NCBI RefSeq assembly: GCF_003663945.1
Contig: NZ_RCCH01000004.1
Coordinates: 124,001 to 188,000 of the forward strand
From: Lacinutrix venerupis
Lineage (GTDB): Bacteria; Bacteroidota; Bacteroidia; Flavobacteriales; Flavobacteriaceae
Reading direction: 5' to 3'
DNA: 64,000 nt
This document shows positions 1 through 7,967 of the stretch, in pieces; position 1 is the stretch's first letter, and each line of letters starts with the position of its first letter. A program made the translations under genes and the position numbers. The notes beneath the pieces were generated by a model, which was not told where the DNA came from, did no database searches, and saw only the letters and a list, made by a program, of their open reading frames with translations.

Positions 1-293
1 CTTAAAAAGAAGGCAATAATAGCTAGTCTATATTTAAAACCAAGCGCCACTAAAAGCGAAGCGATGCCGCAGATAATAAATAAAACATAGGTATAATTAC
101 CTAACGTTTTTACCCACTCGAAACCGTAGTATTTAAAATGAAATTGCGGTTGTATGTAAACAGTTTCTATCCAACCTTTTGCCCAATAACGAATAATACT
201 GTACAACATCATTAAACCAAAACCTATACGAAATACAGCTAAAGGTGCGGCATTTGTAGTTGCGTTTAGGTATGATTTAATTTTGCTATTCAT
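1..293 (-). CDS. HTTM-domain membrane protein, N-terminal part (cut by window edge)
   Basis: Translating the minus strand from the ATG at 293 gives an open frame to the window edge that begins MNSKIKSYLNATTNAAPLAV. It continues with FRIGFGLMMLYSIIRYW, an aromatic stretch ending KYYGFEWV, and a hydrophobic segment near residues 68-85. This resembles the start of HTTM proteins, multi-helix membrane proteins related to vitamin K-dependent gamma-carboxylase. No catalytic residue lies in the visible 97 residues, so the enzymatic role is unknown. It lies downstream of an imelysin lipoprotein and a DUF4856 lipoprotein on the same strand. The start codon follows an intrinsic-terminator-like hairpin by only a few bases, so expression may depend on read-through. 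The family call is recognition by eye and fairly confident. Confidence 0.7.
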   Translation of the reverse strand, partial: MNSKIKSYLNATTNAAPLAVFRIGFGLMMLYSIIRYWAKGWIETVYIQPQFHFKYYGFEWVKTLGNYTYVLFIICGIASLLVALGFKYRLAIIAFFL

Positions 294-301
294 AATGCAA
301 A

Positions 302-335
302 AAAAAGGTTGCCCGTTTAAATAGACAACCTTTTT
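302..335 (-). terminator. Hairpin with U-tract between imelysin gene and HTTM gene
   Basis: AAAAAGGTTG (302-311) pairs perfectly with CAACCTTTTT (326-335) around a 14-base loop. Read on the minus strand the stem is followed by eight T (306-299), giving a classical intrinsic terminator after the imelysin stop at 354. The HTTM start codon at 293 follows the T-run by only a few bases, so it could act as a partial terminator or attenuator. Confidence 0.7.
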
Positions 336-353
336 ATTAAATTTATTTTAATG

Positions 354-1451
354 TTAATCACCATCATTATCTTCAAATGCAATAGATATATTAAAAACTG
401 AAATCATATCAGATTTTAGTGATACTACAGCTAGTTGTATAGCATCGTAAGCTTCAGTCATTTTTGTATTATCTGTTTCTATTTGAGATTTAAAATTTGC
501 GTTTAATGCTTCAATTTTAGTTCTTGCTGCATCAAAACGGTTGTTTATAACTTCGGCTAAATCATTTCTATCTAAAGCTATTAAATAGTTTTTATAGCTT
601 TCTCCTTCAGCATCGCTATTAATTGCTTTACCATTAAAAACATCTTGCACTGAATTTAGTGCTTCTAATAATAATGTTTTAGAGTCTTCTTCTTTATGTA
701 AAGCTTCTATTTTAGATGGTAATGCCGTGCTAGAAAAAACACCTGCTGGAATACCTACCTTATCTGCTCTAAGGCGTTTTTCGTAATAATAAACATAGGC
801 ATTTAAGGTTTGGTTTACTGCTCCAGATGCTACGTTAGCTGTGTTTGTAATGTAGTTATCTCTGTAACCTGAAGTCCAATCTGTTAAAACAGTATTGGTT
901 AGTGTTTGCATTCTATCTATTAAATCTGAAAGGTAAGTACTATAATTAGTATTAGATAAAGTCGTTAAAATAGCGGCATCGTTATCTGCAACACCATATA
1001 ACATATAATCTACTGCAGGAAAACCAACAGCATCGTTATTATTTACGCTTGATAAATCGTAGTTACCATTGGCAATATTGTTTTCAATATCTGTAGTATT
1101 GGTTGGGTAGATATTCATTTGTTCTTCAAACAAAATCTCTTCTGCTTTACCAATTTGAAACATTTGCACTCTTTGAAACGATTGGTAAGCGTTAAACCAA
1201 TGGGTTCTTAAGGTTTCTAAATTTGTTTGATTTACATTGGCTACAAATGTATTTTTAGAGTCTACTAAAGTACTTAACTCTGCACTTAAATTTTGATAGC
1301 CAGGAATAATAATGTTATCGGCAATGTTTGTAAGCATTGCTGTTCTATTGTAAGTGTCATTGGTAACGCTTCCTGAGTTAGAATCGTCTGAACTTGAACA
1401 AGCAAAAATTGCAGCTGCTATTAGTACTACTATTAATATTCTTTTAAACAT
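354..1451 (-). CDS. Imelysin-family lipoprotein
   Basis: 365 residues. The N-terminus has a lipoprotein signal: a basic start, a hydrophobic core and lipobox IFAC followed by SSSDDS, so the mature protein is a lipidated envelope protein. The all-helical body fits the imelysin (M75-like) family, which includes iron-regulated proteins of poorly defined function. The signature region normally reads GxHxxE; here it reads GFPAVDYMLYG (bases 993-1025), so the His is Pro and the Glu is Asp, which argues against the classic metal-binding motif. The ATG at 1451 is the natural start. It lies downstream of a DUF4856 lipoprotein and upstream of an HTTM gene. A TATTTTTG -7 box at 1473-1480 suggests its own promoter. 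An iron-related role is inference from the family. Confidence 0.8.
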   Translation of the reverse strand: MFKRILIVVLIAAAIFACSSSDDSNSGSVTNDTYNRTAMLTNIADNIIIPGYQNLSAELSTLVDSKNTFVANVNQTNLETLRTHWFNAYQSFQRVQMFQIGKAEEILFEEQMNIYPTNTTDIENNIANGNYDLSSVNNNDAVGFPAVDYMLYGVADNDAAILTTLSNTNYSTYLSDLIDRMQTLTNTVLTDWTSGYRDNYITNTANVASGAVNQTLNAYVYYYEKRLRADKVGIPAGVFSSTALPSKIEALHKEEDSKTLLLEALNSVQDVFNGKAINSDAEGESYKNYLIALDRNDLAEVINNRFDAARTKIEALNANFKSQIETDNTKMTEAYDAIQLAVVSLKSDMISVFNISIAFEDNDGD

Positions 1452-1472
1452 ATTATTCTTTTATTTAATTTG

Positions 1473-1480
1473 CAAAAATA
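1473..1480 (-). promoter_or_regulatory. Candidate Bacteroidota -7 box for the imelysin gene
   Basis: On the minus strand this reads TATTTTTG, a full match to TAnnTTTG, 21 bases before the ATG at 1451. No good TTTG -33 box is visible at the right distance, only a T-run, so this is a moderate call. Confidence 0.4.
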
Positions 1481-1481
1481 A

Positions 1482-1518
1482 TAAATAGCAGCTTCCTAAA
1501 AAAGGAGGCCACTATTTA
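1482..1518 (-). terminator. Intercistronic hairpin between DUF4856 and imelysin genes
   Basis: TAAATAG (1482-1488) pairs with CTATTTA (1512-1518). Inside it a second helix pairs GCTTCCT with AGGAGGC around an A-rich loop, with a two-base symmetric bulge between the helices. On the minus strand it is followed by TTATTATTTTT. It may be a weak terminator or processing site of the upstream gene; the T-run is interrupted, so termination is uncertain. Confidence 0.45.
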
Positions 1519-1537
1519 AAAAACTAACCTTCAAAAA

Positions 1538-2746
1538 TTAACTTCCTGTTTGTCCAGTTGTAAAACTAAACTCTGCTGAAATGGCATTAGATATAGTATC
1601 TAAAGTTTCTGCTGTAACATCCCAAAAACCATTACCACTCATTAATGTTGTTGTAAAAGCATCAACTTCTGCTTTTGTAAAATATGGTTCGTTTGTACCT
1701 GGCTTTCTTGTAAATTGTAAGCTATATACAAACCCGTATCCTTCTGATAAATCATGAAAAGCAGAAGCCCAATCTGAACCTAAACCTGTTTTTCCTTGTT
1801 GTAAATAATATACTGCTCTAACACCTATTACTTGAGATATTTTCTCTCTAATTATCTGTGCTTGTGCATCACGTACATCGTAATTTTTAGCAACAATTGC
1901 GGCACGACCTAATTTAAATGCATTGTAAACATCCATTGCTATACCTGCAAAATCGTCGTCTCCTTCTACTCTAGATAAGTATTTATTTAAAAAGTTATCT
2001 CCTTCTAAAGTTGGTACTGCTGGATTTGCTTCGTTACCGTATAAGTAACCGTAAGCTTCATCCCATTTGTGCTCCATAGTTGTGTAGTTGTTATCACCAT
2101 CTAACACACCGGCATCATTATTTGCTCTATTATCTCCGGCGTCTAAAACTGCCGCACCTAAGTAATTATTTAACATTTGGTCTACCATTAAACCACCTAT
2201 TAAACCTTTTGCAAACGCTTGATTGTTTTCTAATCCTTTTGTGTTTACATAACGTATAGAACCACCACCAGCTTCTTGAATTTGTCCTGCATTACCTGCT
2301 GATGCTGTATTATCCCAATTTGGAAATACGACATTTACTTGGTTTTCTATTAAAGCATCAAATTCTGCTTTTATTGCTGTTGCATCTGTTGTATTTGCCG
2401 AAAAGAAATCTGTTGAGGCTGCTGTTTTACTTCTTACACTTTTATCTGATGCATTTAAAGCGGCATCACTAAAATCGTTTGCGCCTTCTTGGTGTGCAAA
2501 CATATTATCTAAAATGGTTTCTGTATTTGCTGTATTTGATAGACCAGACACAATTTCGTCTGCCATTAATATACGTGTTGTTTGACCGCTAAAGCTTACA
2601 GTTGTATTTCCGTTTCTTTCAAACACATAAGTATCTGGAGCTGTTACGTTGTTTGTTTCAATTACAACTGCTGCATCATCATCACTTGAACATGATGAAA
2701 GTGATATTGTTGCTAAAGCTGCTAAACCTAATACTAGTTTATTCAT
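1538..2746 (-). CDS. DUF4856-family lipoprotein
   Basis: 402 residues. The protein starts MNKLVLGLAALATISLSSCS; lipobox LSSC followed by SSDDD predicts a lipidated envelope protein. The sequence resembles the DUF4856 family of Bacteroidota: an early stretch TYVFERNGNTTVSFSGQTTR, a central GGLMVDQMLNNYLG region and a conserved HKWDEAYGYLYG motif. No enzyme motif is recognisable and the molecular function is unknown. It is the first gene of the cluster with imelysin and HTTM, a grouping I recall as recurrent in flavobacteria. The aspartate- and alanine-rich helical body could bind metal, but that is speculation. A promoter match lies 66-97 bases upstream of the ATG. Confidence 0.75.
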   Translation of the reverse strand: MNKLVLGLAALATISLSSCSSDDDAAVVIETNNVTAPDTYVFERNGNTTVSFSGQTTRILMADEIVSGLSNTANTETILDNMFAHQEGANDFSDAALNASDKSVRSKTAASTDFFSANTTDATAIKAEFDALIENQVNVVFPNWDNTASAGNAGQIQEAGGGSIRYVNTKGLENNQAFAKGLIGGLMVDQMLNNYLGAAVLDAGDNRANNDAGVLDGDNNYTTMEHKWDEAYGYLYGNEANPAVPTLEGDNFLNKYLSRVEGDDDFAGIAMDVYNAFKLGRAAIVAKNYDVRDAQAQIIREKISQVIGVRAVYYLQQGKTGLGSDWASAFHDLSEGYGFVYSLQFTRKPGTNEPYFTKAEVDAFTTTLMSGNGFWDVTAETLDTISNAISAEFSFTTGQTGS

Positions 2747-2811
2747 TTTTGATAAAATTATTTTATTTATTATTATTTAGACTAATTACAAATAGATATG
2801 CAATCAGTTTG

Positions 2812-2843
2812 CAAAAATAAAACTGAAAAGTAGTTTATGCAAG
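2812..2843 (-). promoter_or_regulatory. Bacteroidota-type promoter of the DUF4856 cluster
   Basis: On the minus strand: CTTG (2843-2840), a 20-base spacer, then TATTTTTG (2819-2812), matching the -33 TTG and -7 TAnnTTTG elements. It lies upstream of the ATG at 2746. Confidence 0.55.
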
Positions 2844-2950
2844 TTTATTTAGATTAAATTTAAATAAAGAATAAAATTTAAAAATAAAACATTAATAATC
2901 AACAACATAGAGTCAATTGTGATTAAAAAAACATTTTTTTAAGGATAGTA

Positions 2951-3814
2951 TTAATGGTATTTTGAGAAGATTTTAGTGGCTTCGTTATAACTACTTTCAA
3001 AAGACATCGCATTTAAATTGTGTGCTTTTTTAGTTGTTAGGTATGATAGTACTTTTTCGGTTGGCATATTTCCTGTTAAATCGTCTTTAGCCATTGGGCA
3101 ACCACCAAAACCTTGAATAGCACCATCAAAACGACGACAACCTGCTTTATAAGCTGCGTCTACTTTTTCAAACCAAGTTGTTGGTGTTGTGTGTAAATGC
3201 GCACCAAATTCGATGTCTTTATATTGTGGTATTAAATTAGAAAACAAATAATCTATATTTTCTGGATTAGAAGTACCAACAGTATCGCTAAGTGAAAGTA
3301 TTTTAACACCCATTTTACTTAAACGCTCTGTCCACTCGCCTACTATTTCTACACTCCAAGGATCACCATAAGGATTTCCAAAACCCATAGATATGTATAC
3401 AACAACTTCTTTATTGGCTTGGTCTGCTCTATTTAGTATTTCTTGTAAAGTTACTACAGATTGTGCAATGGTTTTATGCGTATTACGCATTTGAAAATTT
3501 TCTGAAATAGAAAACGGATAACCCAAATAATCTATTTCTGGATGTTTACAAGCATCGTCTGCACCACGAGTATTAGCTATTATAGATAGTAATTTACTTG
3601 TTGTTTTGCTTAAATCTAACTGCGCTAAAACTTGGGCAGTATCTACCATTTGTGGTATTGCTTTTGGTGAAACAAAACTTCCAAAATCGATAGTATCAAA
3701 ACCAACACGAAGTAAAGATTGTATGTATTGTACTTTCTTTTCGGTTGGAATAAAATCTTTAATGCCTTGCATGGCATCTCTTGGACATTCTATAACTTTT
3801 ACGTGGTGCTTCAT
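2951..3814 (-). CDS. Hydroxymethylglutaryl-CoA lyase
   Basis: About 287 residues from the ATG at 3814. It cleaves HMG-CoA to acetyl-CoA and acetoacetate in leucine degradation, in the cytosol. Visible family features: ECPRDAMQG at the N-terminus with the catalytic Arg-Asp pair, a TIM-barrel body, AHLHTT with the two metal-binding His, and the flexible loop GFGGCPMAKD near residue 236 carrying the conserved catalytic Cys. A TTG at 3826 would add four residues, but that TTG is part of a perfect -7 promoter box (TATCTTTG), so the ATG is preferred. It appears monocistronic. The symbol is left empty because gene names differ between bacteria. Confidence 0.9.
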   Translation of the reverse strand: MKHHVKVIECPRDAMQGIKDFIPTEKKVQYIQSLLRVGFDTIDFGSFVSPKAIPQMVDTAQVLAQLDLSKTTSKLLSIIANTRGADDACKHPEIDYLGYPFSISENFQMRNTHKTIAQSVVTLQEILNRADQANKEVVVYISMGFGNPYGDPWSVEIVGEWTERLSKMGVKILSLSDTVGTSNPENIDYLFSNLIPQYKDIEFGAHLHTTPTTWFEKVDAAYKAGCRRFDGAIQGFGGCPMAKDDLTGNMPTEKVLSYLTTKKAHNLNAMSFESSYNEATKIFSKYH

Positions 3815-3823
3815 AATTAACTT

Positions 3824-3854
3824 CAAAGATAATAAAGTTAGTTAGTTACTAAAA
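3824..3854 (-). promoter_or_regulatory. Promoter of the HMG-CoA lyase gene
   Basis: Minus strand: TTTT (3854-3851), 19-base spacer, TATCTTTG (3831-3824). The -7 box ends 10 bases before the ATG at 3814, which implies a very short leader. Confidence 0.5.
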
Positions 3855-3866
3855 CGTTTTCTTAAA

Positions 3867-4607
3867 TTAAGGTAGTACTATTGGACCTAAAAAATTATTC
3901 CAAAAAACAAAACCAGAAATACCACCAAAAAAACCAGAAACAATAAATGAAAATCTGTAAGCTTTAGGCACTACATTAAATAAGATATAATACATTACAC
4001 AAGCTCCAATTAATGCTGTAATTATAGGAATCACCCATTGATTTAATTCTAAATATCTAGAGATTTCAAATTCATCGCCTGTAAAAAAACGTTCTTTATT
4101 TATAAATTTCGATACTAAAGCACCAAATGTATTATAGACTTCTCGAGAAATGAAACATGCTAGTAATATTGCTAACCAATCTAAAAATTTTAATTTATGT
4201 TTAGTTGATGTTTTTCTATAAAAAAGTATGCATAATCCAATTAGTGACGTTAAAATTGTTTGCAATGGACCACCTAATGCTATCCAAAATATATGTTTAA
4301 AATTAAGCTGGTATTTTTTCTCTAACGAATGCTTTAATGTATTAAAACGTTTTTTTTCTTTAAATGGTAGATTATTATTTATTTCATGATGGTATAAATC
4401 TACAATGCTAAAAATCTCTTTAACTTCGGCATCTTCATAATACCCTTTTTCTTTATAACTCATAGAACTATAACTTAAATGAGTGTTATAGCCCAAGAAT
4501 TTAGCAACTAAAATATGACCATATTCATGAGACAAAGTTCCTATTATAGTAAAGGCTATAAATACTAAAAATATAATTATAGAAAATCTAAGTTTGAATT
4601 TAAACAT
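3867..4607 (-). CDS. HExxH membrane protein, site-2-protease (M50)-like
   Basis: 246 residues with about five hydrophobic segments. The first runs through residues 8-25 and leads into TLSHEYGHILVAKFLGY, which carries a HEYGH zinc-binding motif inside a membrane helix as in M50 peptidases. A charged loop follows (residues about 45-95), then more helices. The second M50 signature that provides the third zinc ligand (an N-P-x-LDG type motif) is not visible; the last helices read GGISGFVFWNNFLGP. The protein may therefore be a divergent or inactive relative. It follows the lysE-like gene by 15 bases on the same strand, so pyrD, lysE and this gene could form one transcript. The substrate is unknown. 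Confidence 0.6.
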   Translation of the reverse strand: MFKFKLRFSIIIFLVFIAFTIIGTLSHEYGHILVAKFLGYNTHLSYSSMSYKEKGYYEDAEVKEIFSIVDLYHHEINNNLPFKEKKRFNTLKHSLEKKYQLNFKHIFWIALGGPLQTILTSLIGLCILFYRKTSTKHKLKFLDWLAILLACFISREVYNTFGALVSKFINKERFFTGDEFEISRYLELNQWVIPIITALIGACVMYYILFNVVPKAYRFSFIVSGFFGGISGFVFWNNFLGPIVLP

Positions 4608-4622
4608 CCATACTAAGATAAT

Positions 4623-5249
4623 TTATTTTTCTGAGAAGAATATAAAAATTGCAATACCAACAAAAACAACTATTTGTAACCATTTTAAAAATAAACCTAT
4701 ATTTTTATGTGATTTTAAATAAGTAGAAATAGAACCTGCTAAAATGGCGACTAAAGAGAATATTATAAATGACGTTGCCATAAACAGCAAACCTAAAATA
4801 TAAAACTGTTTTACAGAACTTAGTGTTTCTGAAAATAAAAAACCTGGAAAAAAAGCTAAAAAGAAAATAGAAACTTTTGGGTTTAACACATTCATTATCA
4901 CACCTTGCTTAAATAATTGCCACATGCTCTTTTTAGGCACTGCAGTATCATTTAATTCTACTTTTGCATCACTTTTATATACTTTAAAAGCTAAATACAA
5001 AAGGTAAGCCGCACCTAAACATTTTATTATAAAAAATAACAAATCATTTTCTTTTATAATGGCCGATACGCCAAATGCTACTAAAGTAGTATGCACTAAA
5101 CAACCTGAAATTAAGCCACAAACCGTTGCCAAACCATACTTTGTACCGTTTACAATGCTTTGCATTAACACGTATATATTATCTGGACCTGGAGATATAG
5201 CTAAAGCCGAAGTGGCAACAACAAATGCTAAAAGTGTTTCTATATTCAA
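4623..5249 (-). CDS. LysE/RhtB-family amino-acid exporter
   Basis: 208 residues with the family's six hydrophobic segments. The N-terminus contains SALAISPGPDNIYVLMQSI, the conserved SPGPD motif of LysE/RhtB carriers, and the middle has MNVLNPKVSIFFLAFFPGF, the NPK motif. These proteins export amino acids or related small molecules across the inner membrane; the substrate cannot be read from sequence. The start is a TTG at 5249: no ATG lies upstream, and an AAAGAGG Shine-Dalgarno-like stretch lies about 7 bases before it, inside the last codons of pyrD. The stop of pyrD is one base upstream, so the two genes are translationally linked. Confidence 0.85.
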   Translation of the reverse strand: MNIETLLAFVVATSALAISPGPDNIYVLMQSIVNGTKYGLATVCGLISGCLVHTTLVAFGVSAIIKENDLLFFIIKCLGAAYLLYLAFKVYKSDAKVELNDTAVPKKSMWQLFKQGVIMNVLNPKVSIFFLAFFPGFLFSETLSSVKQFYILGLLFMATSFIIFSLVAILAGSISTYLKSHKNIGLFLKWLQIVVFVGIAIFIFFSEK

Positions 5250-5250
5250 T

Positions 5251-6285
5251 TTAACACCTCTTTAAAATAGCTTTATTAATACGTTTTACAAGCGATGGAC
5301 CTTCGTAAATAAAACCAGTATATATTTGCACTAAGTCTGCTCCTGCTTCAATTTTCTCTAAAGCATCTTTTGCAGAATGTATGCCACCAACACCAATTAT
5401 TGGGAACGCTTTGTTACTTTTTTCAGCTAAATATTTTATAACCTGCGTAGATTTTTCTTTTATTGGTTGCCCGCTTAAACCGCCATTTCCTATTTCGGCT
5501 AATCTTTCATCTGTAGCTTTTAAACCTGTTCTATCGGTAGAAGTGTTACTTGCAATAACACCATCTAAATTGGTTTCTTGTACGAGTTCTATTATTTCGT
5601 CTAACTGCCCATTATTTAAATCTGGAGCAATTTTTAATACAATTGGTTTTTGTACTTTAAAAGTGTTATTCGCTTTTTGTACAGCGCCGATAAGCTCTAA
5701 TAAATAGTCTTTATCATTTAATTTTGCATGACTGCCAACATTTGGGCAACTTACATTGAGTACAAAATAATCTACATAAGGATGTAAAGCATTAAAACAT
5801 TCTAGATAATCTTTAGTATAATCTTCTGGTTTGGTTTGCGTGTTTTTTCCAATATTTCCACCAATAATAAGTTTACCTTTATTCTTTTTTAATTGAGAGA
5901 TAGCCGCATCAAGACCTTCGTTATTAAAACCCATTCTGTTTATAATGCCTTTATCGTCTTTTAACCTAAATAAACGCTTTTTTGGGTTTCCTACTTGTGC
6001 TTTTGGTGTTACTGTACCTATTTCTATAAAACCAAAACCAAAGTTTGCTAGCTCATTATATAATACTGCATTTTTATCAAATCCTGCTGCTAAACCTACT
6101 GGATTTTTAAAAGTTAAACCAAAAAGTTTTCGTTCTAATTTGGCATCTTCAACCACATATAAACTTCTAAAAACCGAAGCCATTCCTGGTATCTTACAAG
6201 TAAATTTTATAAGTGAAAAAGTAAAGTGATGAATCTTTTCTGGATCAAAAAGAAAAAATAACGGGCGTAGTAGTGCTTTGTACAT
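5251..6285 (-). CDS. pyrD: Dihydroorotate dehydrogenase, class 2 (quinone)
   Basis: 344 residues from the ATG at 6285. It oxidises dihydroorotate to orotate in pyrimidine synthesis, passing electrons to quinone at the inner membrane. It has the class 2 architecture: an N-terminal amphipathic region ([20 protein letters not shown]), then the FMN barrel with [25 protein letters not shown] and NRMGFNNEG, and the C-terminal [20 protein letters not shown]. The catalytic-base region reads NVSCPNVG; class 2 enzymes of E. coli and human carry Ser where this one has Cys, as class 1 enzymes do. A TTG at 6303 lies in the -7 box and is rejected as start. Followed directly by the lysE-like gene. Confidence 0.93.
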   Translation of the reverse strand: MYKALLRPLFFLFDPEKIHHFTFSLIKFTCKIPGMASVFRSLYVVEDAKLERKLFGLTFKNPVGLAAGFDKNAVLYNELANFGFGFIEIGTVTPKAQVGNPKKRLFRLKDDKGIINRMGFNNEGLDAAISQLKKNKGKLIIGGNIGKNTQTKPEDYTKDYLECFNALHPYVDYFVLNVSCPNVGSHAKLNDKDYLLELIGAVQKANNTFKVQKPIVLKIAPDLNNGQLDEIIELVQETNLDGVIASNTSTDRTGLKATDERLAEIGNGGLSGQPIKEKSTQVIKYLAEKSNKAFPIIGVGGIHSAKDALEKIEAGADLVQIYTGFIYEGPSLVKRINKAILKRC

Positions 6286-6300
6286 GTAGTAATGTTTGCA

Positions 6301-6332
6301 CAAAAGTAATTCTTATTAAAAAAATGAGCAAT
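6301..6332 (-). promoter_or_regulatory. Promoter of pyrD
   Basis: Minus strand: ATTG (6332-6329), 20-base spacer, TACTTTTG (6308-6301), a full TAnnTTTG match, 16 bases before the ATG at 6285. The intergenic space is shared with divergent pepT, whose own -7 candidate is TATTTTTA at 6361-6368 (one mismatch). Confidence 0.55.
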
Positions 6333-6426
6333 GTTAAAGCTTAAAAAAACTTAATAATTGTATTTTTACGTCATAAAATTATTAGTTAACCTTTAAATAG
6401 ATTCCTCGCGTTGCAGGAAATAAAAT

Positions 6427-7668
6427 ATGATTTCAAAACAAGATATAATAAAACGCTTTGTAGGTTATGTAACTGTAGATACAGAATCTGACCCAGAAAG
6501 CGACACAACACCAAGTACAGCAAAGCAATGGGATTTAGCAAATGCTTTAGTAGATGAGCTTAAAGCCATTGGAATGAGCGATGTTACTATAGATGAAAAC
6601 GCTTATATAATGGCAACGTTGCCTAGTAATGTTGATCACGATGTACCAACCATTGGGTTTATTTCGCATTTTGATACCACTCCAGATTTTACTGGTGCTA
6701 ACGTAAAACCTCAAATTATTGAAAATTACGATGGTAAAGATATTATGCTTAATGAAGCTGAAAATATTGTACTATCTCCAGATTATTTTGAAGATTTACT
6801 ACTTTATAAAGGTCAGACCTTAATTACTACAGATGGCACAACACTTTTAGGTGCAGATGATAAAGCTGGAATTACAGAAATTGTTTCGGCTATGGAGTAT
6901 TTAATTGCCAATCCACAAATTAAACATGGTACTATAAAAGTTGGTTTTACACCTGACGAAGAAATTGGTCGTGGTGCGCATAAATTTGATGTAGAAAAAT
7001 TTGGTGCAGATTGGGCTTATACTATGGATGGTAGCCAAATTGGTGAATTAGAATACGAGAATTTTAATGCTGCTGGCGCAAAAGTACGTGTAAAAGGAAA
7101 AATTGTACATCCTGGTTATGCAAAAGGTAAAATGGTAAACTCTATGTACATTGCTACAGAGTTTATAAACTCGTTACCTCGTATGGAAACACCAGAACAT
7201 ACTGAAGGTTACGAAGGATTTTTCCATTTATATTCTATTAATGGTGAAGTTGAAGATACCGTGATGCAATATATAATTCGTGATCATGATCGTGAACATT
7301 TTGAAGCACGCAAAGAAGTCATGCAAAAAATTACGAACGAGATAAATAGCCAATACGGAAAAGAAGTTATTGAGATTGAAATTAAAGATCAATACTTTAA
7401 TATGAAAGAAAAAGTAGAACCTGTAATGCATATTGTAGATATTGCAGAAGAAGCAATGAAACAATTAGACATAAAACCATTAATTAAAGCAATTCGTGGC
7501 GGTACAGATGGTTCTCAATTAAGTTATATGGGCTTACCTTGCCCTAATATTTTTGCTGGCGGACACAATTTTCATGGGCGTTACGAGTACGTTCCTGTAG
7601 AAAGTATGATAAAAGCAACAGAGGTTATTTGTAAAATTTGTGAGATTACAGCAGAGAAAAACAAATAA
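6427..7668 (+). CDS. pepT: Peptidase T (tripeptide aminopeptidase)
   Basis: 413 residues, the usual family length. A cytosolic dizinc M20 peptidase that removes the N-terminal residue of tripeptides. All metal-site motifs are visible in order: [10 protein letters not shown] near residue 80 (His and Asp ligands), [10 protein letters not shown] with the bridging Asp near 142, [14 protein letters not shown] with the catalytic Glu pair near 176, [12 protein letters not shown] with an Asp ligand, the lid region NEINSQYGK, and [19 protein letters not shown] followed by [13 protein letters not shown] with the last His ligand. Divergent from pyrD, and ends at a strong terminator, so probably transcribed alone. 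Confidence 0.95.
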   Translation: MISKQDIIKRFVGYVTVDTESDPESDTTPSTAKQWDLANALVDELKAIGMSDVTIDENAYIMATLPSNVDHDVPTIGFISHFDTTPDFTGANVKPQIIENYDGKDIMLNEAENIVLSPDYFEDLLLYKGQTLITTDGTTLLGADDKAGITEIVSAMEYLIANPQIKHGTIKVGFTPDEEIGRGAHKFDVEKFGADWAYTMDGSQIGELEYENFNAAGAKVRVKGKIVHPGYAKGKMVNSMYIATEFINSLPRMETPEHTEGYEGFFHLYSINGEVEDTVMQYIIRDHDREHFEARKEVMQKITNEINSQYGKEVIEIEIKDQYFNMKEKVEPVMHIVDIAEEAMKQLDIKPLIKAIRGGTDGSQLSYMGLPCPNIFAGGHNFHGRYEYVPVESMIKATEVICKICEITAEKNK

Positions 7669-7692
7669 GAACCAATAAAATTCTAATATAAA

Positions 7693-7725
7693 TTAAACCC
7701 ATAAGGCCATGTCTTATGGGTTTAA
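7693..7725 (+). terminator. Intrinsic terminator after pepT
   Basis: A perfect 13-bp stem: TTAAACCCATAAG (7693-7705) with CTTATGGGTTTAA (7713-7725), 7-base loop, followed by CTTTTT. The rest of the space up to arsR holds only AT-rich DNA and the ArsR site. Confidence 0.85.
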
Positions 7726-7932
7726 CTTTTTACAGAATATTCATCTAAAATTACAGAGGATTTAAAATTTATCTATACCCGTTTTATATGACTTTAGAAT
7801 TAAAAATTATCTATGTAAAAAGCATAATACAAAACAATTACTTCTTATTAATTATTAGAGCTCCTTTATTTAGTAATTTAATACACCTCTAATAAAAATT
7901 TAACTAAATATATTTTTCTAACAAATCTATTA

Positions 7933-7948
7933 ATCGTAATATTGCAAT
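7933..7948 (+). promoter_or_regulatory. Putative ArsR operator overlapping the arsR -7 box
   Basis: ATCGTAATATTGCAAT is an imperfect dyad (ATCGTAAT against ATTGCAAT, 6 of 8 positions symmetric) of the kind bound by ArsR/SmtB repressors. It contains TAATATTG, a one-mismatch -7 box. A near-copy lies before the next gene at 8319-8334. The site ends 19 bases before the arsR ATG. Confidence 0.55.
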
Positions 7949-7967
7949 GAATAAATTAATTTAAACT

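Noticed and set aside
2602-2820. Plus-strand 72-codon frame opposite the DUF4856 start
   Set aside because: Leu/His-rich, low-complexity translation over a lipoprotein signal and promoter on the other strand; no family features.
3815-3826. TTG start adding four residues to HMG-CoA lyase
   Set aside because: The TTG is part of a perfect -7 promoter box and an ATG with good family alignment follows.
7726-7932. Small gene in the AT-rich gap before arsR
   Set aside because: Frames are short and frequently stopped; only a terminator at the left and the ArsR site at the right are supported.
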